64,000 bases of DNA, from NCBI GenBank assembly GCA_023053545.1, contig JAKZAN010000001.1, positions 13,718,024-13,782,023 of the forward strand, written 5' to 3'. The notes below the pieces were generated by a model. That model did no database searches and was not told the DNA's origin. It saw only the letters and a program-made list of their open reading frames with translations. The position numbers and the translations under genes were made by a program. How positions within the stretch are numbered: the first letter of the stretch is position 1; each line of letters begins with the position of its first letter. Shown here one piece after another: positions 24,788 to 36,500 of this stretch. Source of the DNA: Lepidurus packardi. Lineage: Eukaryota > Arthropoda > Branchiopoda > Notostraca > Triopsidae.

Positions 24788-25318
24788 TGAGTTTCAATGT
24801 ACGGTAATCTGCTGTCCACACTTTTAGCGATACCTGAACTTATACTTGAAGTGAACATATCGAAGACCAAATTCGTTGATTGGCTGGTTTTGAGTAATCG
24901 ATTATAAGCAGAGCTAACTGACAATAGATTTTAATTAATAGATGTGCTGCAAAAAGTACGCGCTAATTCATTTCCATGTTGGCTCTATATCTAACCACTG
25001 AATCAGTTGGCTTTACATTAAAAAGGCTAGCAAGAAAACCGAATTTCCAGGAAGCTTCCCAGTTTTGTCTTATCTCGAGCGCAAAACTTGAATTTCCGTT
25101 TTCTTTTTCCGATTATTAAAGCGCAATAGCCACTAAAACCATGGATATTTTTTGTCGTGTCATTCCTTAGTGGCTTAGTTCCTACTTGTACTTCACACAT
25201 GACGGAAAGTAACATTTCACTACAAACTAGACACTTTTGCTCCGATTCGGGCCTTTAGGCCCTATCAAGTCCGGCCATACGTCCCATTGGGATGTGTGGG
25301 CGTGTCTATTCAGCGGCC

Positions 25319-25332
25319 GTCGCTGTAGCGAC
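25319..25332. promoter_or_regulatory. X-box-like RFX site upstream of BBS9
   Basis: GTCGCTGTAGCGAC is a perfect palindrome of two 6-bp half-sites separated by 2 bp. It fits the Drosophila RFX X-box consensus RYYNYY-N(1-3)-RRNRAC at every position and sits 136 bp before the BBS9 ATG, the usual location of X-boxes in ciliary genes. RFX proteins activate ciliary genes including BBSome subunits through such sites. The site was seen directly; binding is inferred. Confidence 0.6.
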
Positions 25333-25467
25333 AGCTTGTGTTGACATGCTTGTGTTGTTTGTTTTCAAAGCCGCACCGGATCACCTTTCCCAAACGAGTA
25401 GACTTTTTTTTTACTACATGTGCTATACCTATAGTGTACATAGTTTTCTAGTCAGAATTTTGTCAGC

Positions 25468-28400
25468 ATGTCCCTCTTTAGCACACAAGATCTGGCCGAA
25501 CCCATTTCCATAGTTGGGAGTCAAGTGAGCTCGGAATTGTGTGGCTGTTCATTGTTGGTTGCTTCCCTGTCTGAAGGCCCTAATCCGGAAATCATTGTTG
25601 GAACGTCTGACGGTCTTTTGAGTGTCCATTCCCACGTGCCTTTAGAGGATCTACGCGACAACTCCGGTGACACAACTCCGCAATGCAGATTTGAAGCCTT
25701 ATTCGAAACCAGACTGCCTTCCCCCGTCCTGGACTTGCAGGCTGGGCGAGTAGCAGTGTAAGTTCTTATTGTATTTTTTAAATTGACGGGGGTTCCATTT
25801 CAGATCTATTTCTTTCTTTAATAGTGGAAAGCAGCTGCAGTATCTGATCGTACTTCATCCGAGGAAATTGACCGTCTACAGTCTGGCTATTAACGAAGCT
25901 TTATGCGAAGACGGTCGTCAGACACACTTGCTTCCGCTATACGAGCATAGTTTACCGAGACAAGCTTTTCAACTGGTCGTGGGATCCTTCGGTCAACTAG
26001 TCGACAAGGATCTGCTCTGTGTCCGGAGCTTAGATGGGATCTTGTCGTTTTATGAGCAAGAAAGACCGGGCTTCAGTGTCATGCTTCCAAATTCCTTTCT
26101 GCCGTCGTCCTTTTGTTACTGCCAGCGAACCGACAGCTTTGTGACCATCAACTCTTCGTTGGCCGTAGAGTGCTACAGGTTAGTTCCTTTGAAAAACTAC
26201 GAATCTTAGGGATTAGTAGTTACTAATAATACAAGTTACTAAAAGTTAGTAGTTAATAGAAGATCTATAGCTTGTTACTCTAGGTATCAAACGTTAGGTG
26301 CTGCCGCAGATATGGAGGAGCGCATGCACGTTTCCCGAAAGAAGCTAAACCCAGATTGGTCGTATATGATTGGGGAGAATGTGGTCGACCTGCAGAGCGT
26401 GTGCTTCAAAGGATCTTGCTCACTGCTAGTCATTTTGGGGACAAAGTACCTCTACTGCCTTCACGACACGGGAACGTTGAAATTCATGAAGAAACTGGAC
26501 TATGACTGCGCTTGCTGTTTCGCTTATCCGTCCAATAACGCTCCAGATTCAGTCATCATCCTGGTGTGTACGCATACGTCAACTTTGCTCGTCTATGAAG
26601 ATGCAACCTTGCGTTGGAATTGCCAACTGCCCTTCATTCCGTTGTCGATTTGCCGCCTGAACCTAAGAGTAAGAACATCAGTTGTCCGAAGCATGACTCT
26701 CCAATTCTATTCCCCATTCTCCCTGTTAGTCTATGGCTGGTTTATTGCTCCTGCTTTCGAACACGGGGGAGGTTCGGGTATCGTATCTCGGAACCCAGCC
26801 CATGCAATTCGTCGCTCCTGCACCAAGACGAAACTTTGACTACGAAGCTGCTGAAAAAGAACTGGCCAAGCTCAACAAGCTGATCCGTTTATCAAAGGTT
26901 TCCCCAGCGCCAGGTACGGGTAGTATGTATTCACATTTTCTATGCGTCTTTTCAAATAAATGCGTCTTCCAAAGGTGGGAAAGTCGATAAAGAAGAACCG
27001 TTCTTTGAAGCGAGTTTGAGCTTCAATAGCCATGTCGAAAACTTGGAACCCCGGGAAAACAGCTTGGGTCGTTTTCTACTTCGCGCACTTCTGACTGTAT
27101 CTACCACGTCCACTGCCCATGATGTCCATGTCAATATGCATTGCGTTTCACCTTTGGAAGTATCTAAATCATCGCACCAGTTTCCTGTCATCGGTGTGTC
27201 GTTTTAAGCGTGAAATAACGGATTGTCTGATTGTTAATTGTTCATTTGTTTTTTAGACAAGAAAGCCGAAGTGTCCGTGTACTTTTTCGTCGCCAATTTG
27301 CCCTGGATAGTCAGTGATTTGACGGTGCAGGTTACGTGTGTTTACGTTGACAAAAAGAACAAACCGGGTGCCTTTCAAATCGAAACAGAAATTCCGGCCA
27401 TGTTGGTCTTGTCCATGGCTCAACCTGAGCGAGATGCAGACTACAAAGTTACTCTCGCCACCAGTAAACCCACTGTTCCACTAGGACTCTTATTTCCTGG
27501 TATGGACCAGCTAGATGGCTGTTTTTCTTAAGTTTTCAAGTCGAAATTCTCTATTTAGAGTTTGAAACTGACTCCAACAATTCCAATGTACTGGCGTTTG
27601 CGTTTGAAAACGGAGCCATAGTCACAATTCTGGCCTCCAAGTCTTCGGAACGTTACCGACTGCAATCTTCACATTTCCCTGGGTTAACTCTAGTCACCCG
27701 ATTGCTAGTTAATGCCTTGAGAAATTTTTTTGCGAGCGACAAAAGCTTTCAAGTGCACTACGACACTCCTCTACCCTTCGATGAAGTTTTTCGCTACTTG
27801 GAGAGTTATGACAGTTCAAGACTTGGATTGGAAGAAGCTAAAGTAAAGCACGTTAATGCTTTTAGTTTCTTTAACTTTCATCAGCATGTTGAAACTATTT
27901 CAAAGGCGGATTTAGGCAGGCAGAGCTTACTATACAGAGCCATACAAAGACGTTTGCTGATAAAATTCCAAGAGCGGAATCCGTCTAGTCTTGATGGTTT
28001 GGATAAAGTTTTTAACCTCGTGCAAGAAAAGATGCTCAAACATATGTTGCACGCAGAAGAAGCTCAAAAAGTATGTTATAATTTAAATCTTCTTTTAGTA
28101 ATGAGTTTTTTTGTTTTCAAGAATCTACTTGCCTCGTCCAATGATCTCGCGTGCTGTCTACGTTTACTTCTCTTTCTGCTAGCTCTAACGTCAAGTGTAC
28201 AAACCGAGGACGCGGCCATTCTTCAGGACGTCTTATCTCCATCGGATCTGGACAACAGTACTGAGGAGCAAGTACGTGCAGCTTTCCTTTCCATTCCTAT
28301 GCATACTTGACATCCCGTAATCGTGTGTTTAGTGTTGGGCGCAAGTAGCTGAGCTGCGGTTGACGCACTACCTGAAACAGAAGCTTGCTGGACCCGTAAC

Positions 28401-28615
28401 CAGTCAGTCCGGTTTGGTTGTACCTGGGGAACGGGCTTCTCGGGTTGACCTGGGAAGACTGAAGAAACGCATCATACAAGCCATCGATGCATCAAGGAAA
28501 AAAACTACGAAACCGGAAGGTAAGACATGATTGCACTTTTGTAGCTTAAAAACGAAAGGGTTCCTCTCAAACAGTCGCTGCAAAGGACAACGAAGCCATT
28601 CCCGAAGAAACGTAA
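25468..28615 (+). CDS. BBS9: BBS9 (PTHB1), BBSome subunit
   Basis: Ten exons: 25468-25757, 25825-26178, 26284-26668, 26730-26913, 26975-27193, 27257-27499, 27559-28070, 28122-28271, 28333-28519, 28575-28615; 854 aa, close to the human protein (about 887). Matching landmarks in order: IIVGTSDGLLSVHSH and YLIVLHPRKLTVYS in the first beta-propeller blades, GSFGQL...LCVRSLDGILSFYEQE, RTDSFVTINSS, FMKKLDY, SYLGTQP at the propeller end, then the GAE/appendage region, ITILASKSSERYRLQS-like sequence (here TILASKSSERYRLQS) and YRAIQRRLLIKFQERNP in the helical C-terminal part. BBS9 is a core organising subunit of the BBSome, which carries membrane proteins in and out of cilia. The full-length frame implies ciliated sensory cells or sperm. 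An RFX-type X-box lies 136 bp upstream. The gene converges on ZC3H18. Small uncertainty remains at the last 14-codon exon. Confidence 0.95.
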
Positions 28616-28812
28616 AACATCGGTCCAAATTGGATGTCTGTATTCGTGTCGACGATCTCCTCGCCTTTTATGTGTGTCTATGGTACGCGATAAGCCGTCC
28701 AGTGCATTGTCTCTCACGCATGCCTCTCCCATTGCAAATACAACTACAGTGATTCACTGATGTAAACTTTCCTTTCATGGTTTCCTGGTAAACAAGCTTA
28801 ACAAAAGCAGTA

Positions 28813-31800
28813 TCATTTCGAATCTCCGATCTTGGATCGCTTGCGAGCAATCGCGTCTTCCACCGCTTTCAACTGCTTGAGCAATTCCTCCCGACGCGAC
28901 GCAGCAGCGGACTTCTTGGTTGGCTTCGAAGTCGTTTCCTTGGAAGCCACCTGGAAATAAAGCCAAACCACCGTAGAATACAACTAGAAACGTAGGAAGC
29001 TTTGCCTCTGTAATACCTTGGCTGGGGGCGGAGCGTGAGGAGGGGATTCCGCTTGTCTCTTTTTACTCGCAACAGGAGGAGGCGTGGCAGGTTTCGGAGG
29101 AGGTGAAATGGGTGGAGGCACAGGTTTCACTTCCCTTTCCTTCTCTTTCATCTTCTCGTTCCCTGAAAAGGTTACACAAAACACAGTTACCAATCACGGC
29201 GTTCTTGACAAAAAGAAAGACTAATATTACGTAATTGGAATTCGAATTCTTCGTCAGAGAGAGTAAACTTGTCATTCTTCTTCAAGACATTCTCTTTGGG
29301 TTTGATAGTCATCTTAATTTGCTTCTTGGGTGGCGGCGGCGGTGGAGCAGGCTAAACGATTCATAACAAGTAAGCATCAATCAAGCAGGGCTTTTCATGA
29401 AATTTCCTGGTTTTACTTCAAGCTTGGGTGGTTCTGGTTTCTTGCCCAAAACGGCAGCTGCTGCTGCTGCCATGTTAGCTGCATTGGCTGCTGCTTGCAC
29501 TGATAAAGTGGGACCTTTGCTATACGGCTGCTGAGCACCTGGAACGCGTTTCTTTTCGGCAAATGTACGACTCCGGCGGCCTAAGCCATGAAAGACGAAG
29601 CTTAGCACTGGGTTTTCTTACTTTGCGATAATAAAACCAGACAACTTACGGTAATGCCGGCCGTTGGACCCTCGAGAGGAACCGCTCGTGTGCGAAGATT
29701 TGCTGGAAACAGAGCGAGACCTGGAACGCGACCTGGAGCGTGATACGGAACGCCGACCTGCTTTGGATTTTTCCCTTTCCTTGGGCTTGAATGACATTTT
29801 GGTTGGCGGCGGTGATGGGGAAATAGATCTAGGTTTTCTGCAAGACCGCTCTATCATTCCGAAGTCTAATTTTCCCTTTGGTTGACACTTACGTTGCGAT
29901 TTTGCGCGGAGGGGATTCTGCTTTCCTTGCGGGCGCAGCTGTCGCCTTCTTCTTCTTCTCCGCTTTGACGGCCTTCTTTTTGGAACCTGCCGTTTTCGGT
30001 CGGCGTGACCCAGATTGACCTGAGTAGGATGACAAGCTGGATTGGCTGGAACTACGGCTATGTGAAGGAGACCGGGATGGACTCGAGTAAGAGGCAGTCG
30101 ATGACCTGTTTGGCGAAGGGGAAAACCAGCCTTTTTGCTTTTTCTTTTAATAGCCACTTTTTTGAATTTTTGCTTACGAAGAACCAGACGAGTAGCTTCG
30201 ACGACGACTGCCTTTGTAAGTCGGAGATTTGGAATCGGTCCAAGGTTCAACCCAGTCACTGGGATGCTGTTTGGCATGCTGCACAACCTCCACGTGCCTA
30301 TCAAAAATTCCCCAAAGCAGGTTGTTATTCGTTGCGCCTTTCTAATGTGCTCATGCAAAAACCCGGTTACCTTCCTTCTTGCCAAGGCTTTTCTGGGGGA
30401 GGGGGAGGAAGCGGGGCCCTGTAGTACGGATCTCGTTCGCGGCGTGGAGGCGGACCACCCCCAAAATACTGCCTTTCATACAATTCCTGCTTTATACGCT
30501 CTCGCTCACGATAGTCAGTCTCTCGGTACAGAGTTCGCAAATCTGCTCCTTCTGCCGGCGGCTGATGATGAGGAGCAGCATGTGGGCGGGGCGTATGGTA
30601 AGCGGCTGGGGCTGGCGGATGCCAGTTTTCACGAGGCGGTCTAGTGACAACGGGTGGAGCCACTCTTTCAAAGGCTTCGATCTCGTCCAGTCTAAACATG
30701 ACACAATGTCTCGTTAGTGGAAACAAAAATGAAAAAAAAATCCTTTACTCTGGGTCCCGTGTTCTCACTGGACTGGCAGGACGAGTATAGTAGTCGTTTT
30801 CCTTATCGAGATCCTCTTCGCCCAAGCCCAAGTTCTTTTTCTTTTCTTCAAAGTCAATATCTGTCTCTTTCCGCACTAGCGCTTTTTTCACCATCTAAAT
30901 AGCAGAACAGTTGTTTAACCCTGCAGAACCACGTTTCTTAAGACTAGCCTTACTTCTTTGGCTTGGCGAAGTCCTCGCTCCCAAGCTGTTTCGACCACGG
31001 GATCTGGACGAGCCACTTCAGCCTAGATCATGGAAAAGCCCCGTTTCATTTTATACATCTATTAAAAAAAGTCAAAAACAAACACAAAACTATTACTCTT
31101 TCTGGACGTTCGTAGACGTAAGGAGGCGGAGCGGGCTGAGGAATACTGGGGCGTGCCGGGGCGAACATGTCGTAATTGCCTTTATCCATCACTCCCGGAT
31201 GCAGAAACCTGATTTGAAACAAAAAAATAAGAAAAAAACGTCGTGGATTAGATCATAGTTATGCATGCAAAATGAGTTGGTACCTGCAGTTGTGACCCCA
31301 AGTACAGTGGCCTTTACTGTAAAAACGACACATGGGACGTGGTTCCATACGTGCATGTTTGCCCAGATCTTCGTCGCTGCTAACCTCGCCCTCTTCCAAG
31401 TCTTCTTCTCCAACTTCTTTGATATCTTCGTCGCTCTTGATTTCGCCGTCTCCGTCGTCGCACTCACCTTCCTCGCCCTCTTCTTCTTCGTCGTGGTCCT
31501 TCTGTGAGGAGCTCGTGGGCCGCTTCTGTTGCTCGTCATCGCCTTCGAAATCCAACTTGTCTTCCATTTCTAAAGTGTCCAGCCGGTCAACCGATTGCTG
31601 GTGCGGTTCCTGGGATTTGGACTCCAGGTTAGGCTGCTCGTCATCGGATAGCGATTCCAAACTGGCAGCTTCACCAAAGTTGCTGCCTTTTGAGACACTA
31701 TCCGGGCGATCAACATGATCTAAGCCCGGGCTTTCATCCCCCACAGTGTCTTGTCTGACAGTCTGACTGTCTGAAGAGTCGCTGTCATTTAAATCCTCTA

Positions 31801-31954
31801 CAGTTTCCGAAACGGGACTTTGCGGATCATCACCCACGTAACTGTCATCTTGTACTAACGCACCCAGAGCACTTTCAGCCTCCGAGTACGGCAAGCTGGC
31901 TTCTGCGTCATTTTGTTCTGTGTCTGACATTCCTTCTCTGCTGGGCGAGTCCAT
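28813..31954 (-). CDS. ZC3H18: ZC3H18, CCCH zinc-finger RNA-decay adaptor
   Basis: Twelve exons on the minus strand: 31284-31954, 31097-31208, 30954-31022, 30749-30894, 30371-30691, 30178-30297, 29893-30105, 29650-29837, 29417-29580, 29231-29351, 29017-29162, 28813-28950; 802 aa. The N-terminal 200 residues are highly acidic. One CCCH finger spans residues 209-227 (C-x7-C-x5-C-x3-H, CRFYSKGHCTWGHNCRFLH) and crosses the first intron. Then come AWERGLRQAKE, the conserved VEPWTDSKSPTYKG region, a long arginine/serine and lysine-rich segment, a proline-rich segment, and the conserved end RREELLKQLKAVEDAIARKR. In vertebrates ZC3H18 (NHN1) bridges the cap-binding complex/ARS2 to the nuclear exosome adaptor NEXT. 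It is somewhat shorter than the human protein (about 950). The stop codon is 197 bp from that of BBS9, so the 3' UTRs may overlap. Confidence 0.93.
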
Positions 31955-33408
31955 AACCTAACGAAACGTTGCCAATTTAGTAAGTAAACATATTACCAGA
32001 AGTAAACTGAAAACGCTATCCCAACGGCTGCCGTAGTGTACTGTAGAGAACAAAAGGAAAACAACCAAACCAAACTGAAAGCCAAATTTTTACCGAATCA
32101 ATACAGCAGACTACCAACCCCTTTTGAAACATTGAACTTGGTGCATTTAAGAGTTACTAAACGGCCAGAAATGAACGATATAATAAAAACTAACCGGATT
32201 CAGAGATGTAAACAGACGCAGACGCCACAACTATAATCAATGACCTGTTCATATCGATACTCGAGACTGGTGACATTTTGTCCGATCAAGCGATATCAAT
32301 ACTCGTGTCAAGTTTGGCGCGCTTCGTGTCTGCGAACGTTTTCTTATCTTTTGTGAACGTTTCTTAATGTCAGTGCAAGTCATTTTATTTTTGTGAATCT
32401 CCCTCATCGTACACTTTATGTACTTAATATTGAAACATCTCACTCCAAACAAGCCTTCTGAACGTATTCCTCGCAACGTACGTTCCCTTATGGGAATACT
32501 CATGATCTTATGGGAATATTCATATTCTGATTAATTCGCCATGCCCGCAAAACTCTGGCTTGTTGATTTGCTCCCCCTCGGATTTGTCAAGTGCACGACT
32601 AAATTGGGGGTGAAGGAAGAAAGCCATTGAATCCTCCCATTTGCATAATTTGGTCATCAAGTATGACAAATTGCGTTCTAGGTAAGGGCTTCCGGATGGA
32701 AGGAAAGTGTTTACTTATTTTATCGCCGTGAGGCGCAAGTTGCCTAAGGGAGGCGCTTTAATGTGCAGCTGGTAGGGGGACGCTCTACAGCGCCGGGTGT
32801 GAGCCGCAGGCACCGTCCGCTCATTTAACGTAGCGGTGCGTCTTCTCCCTTGTTCTTGTTATCACGAAACCGGAGCAGTAGAAGGTATCAGAAGGAAGCG
32901 GCTTCAAATTCTGTGCAAGGATAAGTTGTGTACCGTAAGACGAAGCCCAAGTGATAGCGCCAATCCCGCATCTCCTCCCATAGTTTTGTTTCTAATTTCG
33001 TTTTGTTTCTAATTTCTAATTTGCGAGCCAGAAAGAAAACATCACAAGAAAATGGGGCAAGTTCTGGAACCCACCGTGTCAGCTGGGGAGGTTGCTGATC
33101 GATCTTGGTATATGTAGTGCCCTCGCCATTGCCTTGCGACGCCGGGCGTCGTAACGTCCAGACTGGAATGTGAGTCAACCTTTGTTGCTGTCCTTGTCCT
33201 TGACTCTGGGAAGATTTTCGGCTACCGAAGCGAAAAAGCCACTCAGCGCTAATAATCCAAAGCAGTGAACCATTGCCTATTGTTTACCTGGACGGCGGAA
33301 CGTGGTTCTCCAACACCATTCCAACTACTAGTACTGAGCTGTTGACAAGATTAAACAAAGATACGCTTGCTAAAGAAAAGTGAAAACCTGTGATAAAAAA
33401 AAATAAAA
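31955..33408. other. Divergent promoter region, ZC3H18 / spectraplakin
   Basis: This 1.45-kb stretch separates two head-to-head genes. It holds a TATCGATA motif (32,252-32,259), a short direct repeat of CTTATGGGAATA near 32,487 and 32,508, and a GC-richer part around 32.7-32.85 kb. No coding exon recognised. The part next to 33,409 is presumably the 5' UTR of the first spectraplakin promoter. Confidence 0.6.
32252..32259. promoter_or_regulatory. DRE-like motif TATCGATA upstream of ZC3H18
   Basis: A palindromic TATCGATA lies 298 bp upstream of the ZC3H18 start. This is the DREF-binding DNA-replication-related element common in housekeeping promoters of insects. A related GATATCAATACTCG follows about 35 bp later. 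An 8-bp match can be chance, and DREF use outside insects is uncertain. Confidence 0.35.
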
Positions 33409-33559
33409 ATGTCGGCGTCAGATCTGTACAGTATGTGCTATGGAGCTCCCGAAGATGTCGAGTACGCTTATGGGCTTAGTTTGGAGGAATGGGCGAAGGA
33501 TAAACCCCTTAGCATTTTGCAGCTCGATCCCGCTGATCGAGCCGTTTTAAGGATTGCCG
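33409..33559 (+). CDS. shot: Spectraplakin alternative first exon 1
   Basis: This encodes 50 residues plus one base, starting [20 protein letters not shown] and ending [12 protein letters not shown], with a GTAAGT donor. Phase 1 joins cleanly to the shared exon at 42,331 ([14 protein letters not shown]). I recall an [11 protein letters not shown]-type segment in N-termini of other arthropod spectraplakins. It lies 8.8 kb upstream of the shared exon and defines the most upstream promoter in the window. Confidence 0.85.
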
Positions 33560-36500
33560 GTAAGTGGATGATTCTATGCAAAACGTTTATGATGGGTTCC
33601 TTTTGTTTGCCAAAAGTTGCGTTTCGGGGCTGGGTTACTACGTTAACTTTCCAGCGCGTCATGTGCGATCGTGCTTTGCACATCCGCATCGACTCGCTTC
33701 TTATTTTCATTCTTGAAATTCATTCCTGACCAGTTTTCCTGGGAGCTAAACTATAGCTCTCATGATAAGGATATTTTTGGCTTTCATTCAGTTTTCAAGT
33801 CACGTGGCTGAAGCTCATTCACTTGGGCCCTTATGACCTAAATTCAGATTGATTTGCTCAAGCCTATGATTTATTGGAGCTGTGTTTACATTTGGTGGGC
33901 AGCTGATCCAACAAGGAAGTAAAAGCCACGGACGCCTTCTCTATGTTCAGGCGGCGACACGTAGCCTTACATCGGCCTGGCAACCCTTCAATAATGTCTC
34001 AATAATGAATTTGAATACCGATCACCGAACGTGGATCCTACCCGTGACTCGTAGCCTAACTCCGGCCTGGCTTGGCAACCTCTCGCTGTCACAATAGTGA
34101 ATGTTAATACCAGTCACCGATCGAAAGATTCGGTCCTACCGGAAACTCGTAGCCTAACTCCGGCCTGTTTTGAAGCGGTCCGGGGCTAAAGCGAAGGATA
34201 GTGCAAGTGACACAATGCTGATGAGAGAGCTTTGCAGATTCGCGCTCATTGTAGTATTCTTGGCTGTTATCCATACTTCATTACGGACTCGTGCTTGGTA
34301 TGTATTACGGCGCAGGGGGTAATGGTCTGCGGCTTGTCGAGAACATCTAGAAATCTGGGATGAGCGGAAAAGAAGGATAAGATAAGAGCCTTACACAGCT
34401 GCAGTTTCATGTCCACCTGCGATTCAAGAAAAAAGGAACGAAGAAAAGTTGGCCAGGTAGAATTAAGGAAGAGAAAGAGCTTCTCATTTCCTTTGCTTTT
34501 TCTTTCCATGTTATGCACTGCCAAGTTACGAGGGGGCTGACTAGCCGGAAGTCAGGAAGGCTGGTTTTTTATCTTTGTAAAGCGTCGAGATCCTGCTCAT
34601 TGCAAACCAAAGGATTATGTAATTAAGCGAAAGACCTTTACAGTCATCTTTAGAAGGATTTTCCGGCCGTAGTGCGCTGATAAAGAGGAAAGGAGGGTTA
34701 ACCTTGTCAAGCTCACGTTGGCAGAATTTCGAGCAAGGGGGTTATTTGCATGTCAAGTATTCGGAATGCAAAGTGTTGCGACGAGCAGGACGGTGACTGT
34801 AAACAAATGAAACGACTCCTTCCAAGTCTGAGCTGAGAAAGTGACAGGCAAGCCATATTCTTCCGGTCTTTGTGGTATCTCGCCTCCAGCCAGGCATGAC
34901 AAAGGCCATTGCCAGTACTTCTGGATTTGTTTCTTAGGCAGAAAAAAGATACACATACTAATAATAAAACGGTAAATTTGTCCTTATTTGATCTAACCAT
35001 TATACTTAAAGCTAATCTTATACCTATCCTAGCCTAATAATGCACTTTCGATCGTTAAAACCTATTTTATTTTATTTCCTATTTTAGACTTTTTTATATT
35101 TATTTCCCTCAGTCAGTAGGGTTCAGGCTCTTGGAGAACGGGTTCAGCGCAATAAAGTGGCCATTTTCTGGGTCTTTTTTGTCCGTTTGATAGGGGAGAG
35201 AAGTCTCATTCGTTTAGTCTAACATAGACGAGATTGTTTGGGAAAGAGATGACCCCGGATCGCAACTTATCTTGAAACTTGATTTTATTTTTAGTTTATT
35301 TCTTGTTTTTATATTATTTTTCTTTAATTTCAAAATTGGCTTTTAAAAAAATCTGTCAACAGTACTTGGAGACACCGTGGGACAAGTCCGTGACCGATTT
35401 TTTTCAATTTTTTTTCTTTTAGAGAACTTAAGTCTTATTTTCTTTTATTTCCAAGGAGGAGATCCGGTTTCGTGGTGTTTTTGAAGAACGGTTTTCCTTT
35501 CTAGCCGTAGTTTCTCGGGCACTACCGCATGGCACTTGGAATTGAGCAGCACAAGTAAATCCAAAGTGCCAAAGTGAAACAGGCAGGGTAAAAACGGATT
35601 CGTGCTTTAGGGTGTGCTTCTGAACGGAACTACCACGCTGGGAATGGAATACAGGGGTTTCTCACGTTTCTTATCATAGAATTGACGGGTTTCCTCTAGC
35701 TTTCCCCGTTTAGCTTGTCCAGCCCCGAGCCCCCCTTTCGCTTTTTTATTTTTTCCCTTTTTTCTCCTTTTCTAGTCCTACTAGTTCTCTTAGCGAGTTT
35801 GGTTCCCGAGTCAGCATATTCTTTCATACTTGATGTTTTTGTCAGTAATTCGAGGACTGACGCAGCTGATTAGCGTGTAAATCCGGGCTTAGTAGGACAT
35901 GTGGATGAGTCAAAGGGTTAGGTTTTGGAAGTCGCGTGGAGTTGGTTTACCATAGGATTTTTGTTCAAGAGCGTCTCCCTGGGGGGGACTCATAGTTGAA
36001 GGCGCCGGATTTCTGCTGTAATTGCGGAGTTTCAGGGACTAGGGATTGGACTGGATAGCTCTTTTCGCGGTGGCAATGCGGCCATAGGATGCGAAACACG
36101 CTCGAGATAGCGGAAAGGATCAATAAAAGGGAAGGGCCCTTTTCAGTGGGCTCTCGGTCCTGTCCTGTCCTATCATTCCATCGTGTTCGTGCCATTTTTC
36201 GGCTCTGTTCTCTATTTTTTAAACAATATTTGGGGGTCGGTTAAAAGCTAGTGTAGGATTGGTCTGATGTGTATCAGAAATACTCGACAAAAGATTGGCA
36301 TTTTGTCGGAAGATTTTAATTGACGTTAACAGCTTCCTTTCGGTTATCTACTAAATAGCTTTCGGTTATCTTACGAAATAACTTTCACACGATTTGTTAC
36401 TTGCGAGATCGATAAGTGTGGACTGATCGATAAGGTTTCTTGGGAACGATGATTCATAGGCTTCCTATCCCACACCTGGTAGGTGAACAAGAAGACCACG

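Larger units (their letters stand above)
24533..25467 (+). other. Intergenic between the sushi receptor and BBS9
   Basis: Contains the likely sushi-receptor 3' UTR (to about 24.8 kb) and the BBS9 5' flank with an X-box-like site at 25,319. No further gene or sushi exon was found. Upstream ATGs (25,292 onward) lie between the X-box and the BBS9 start but give only a short unrecognised frame. Confidence 0.6.
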
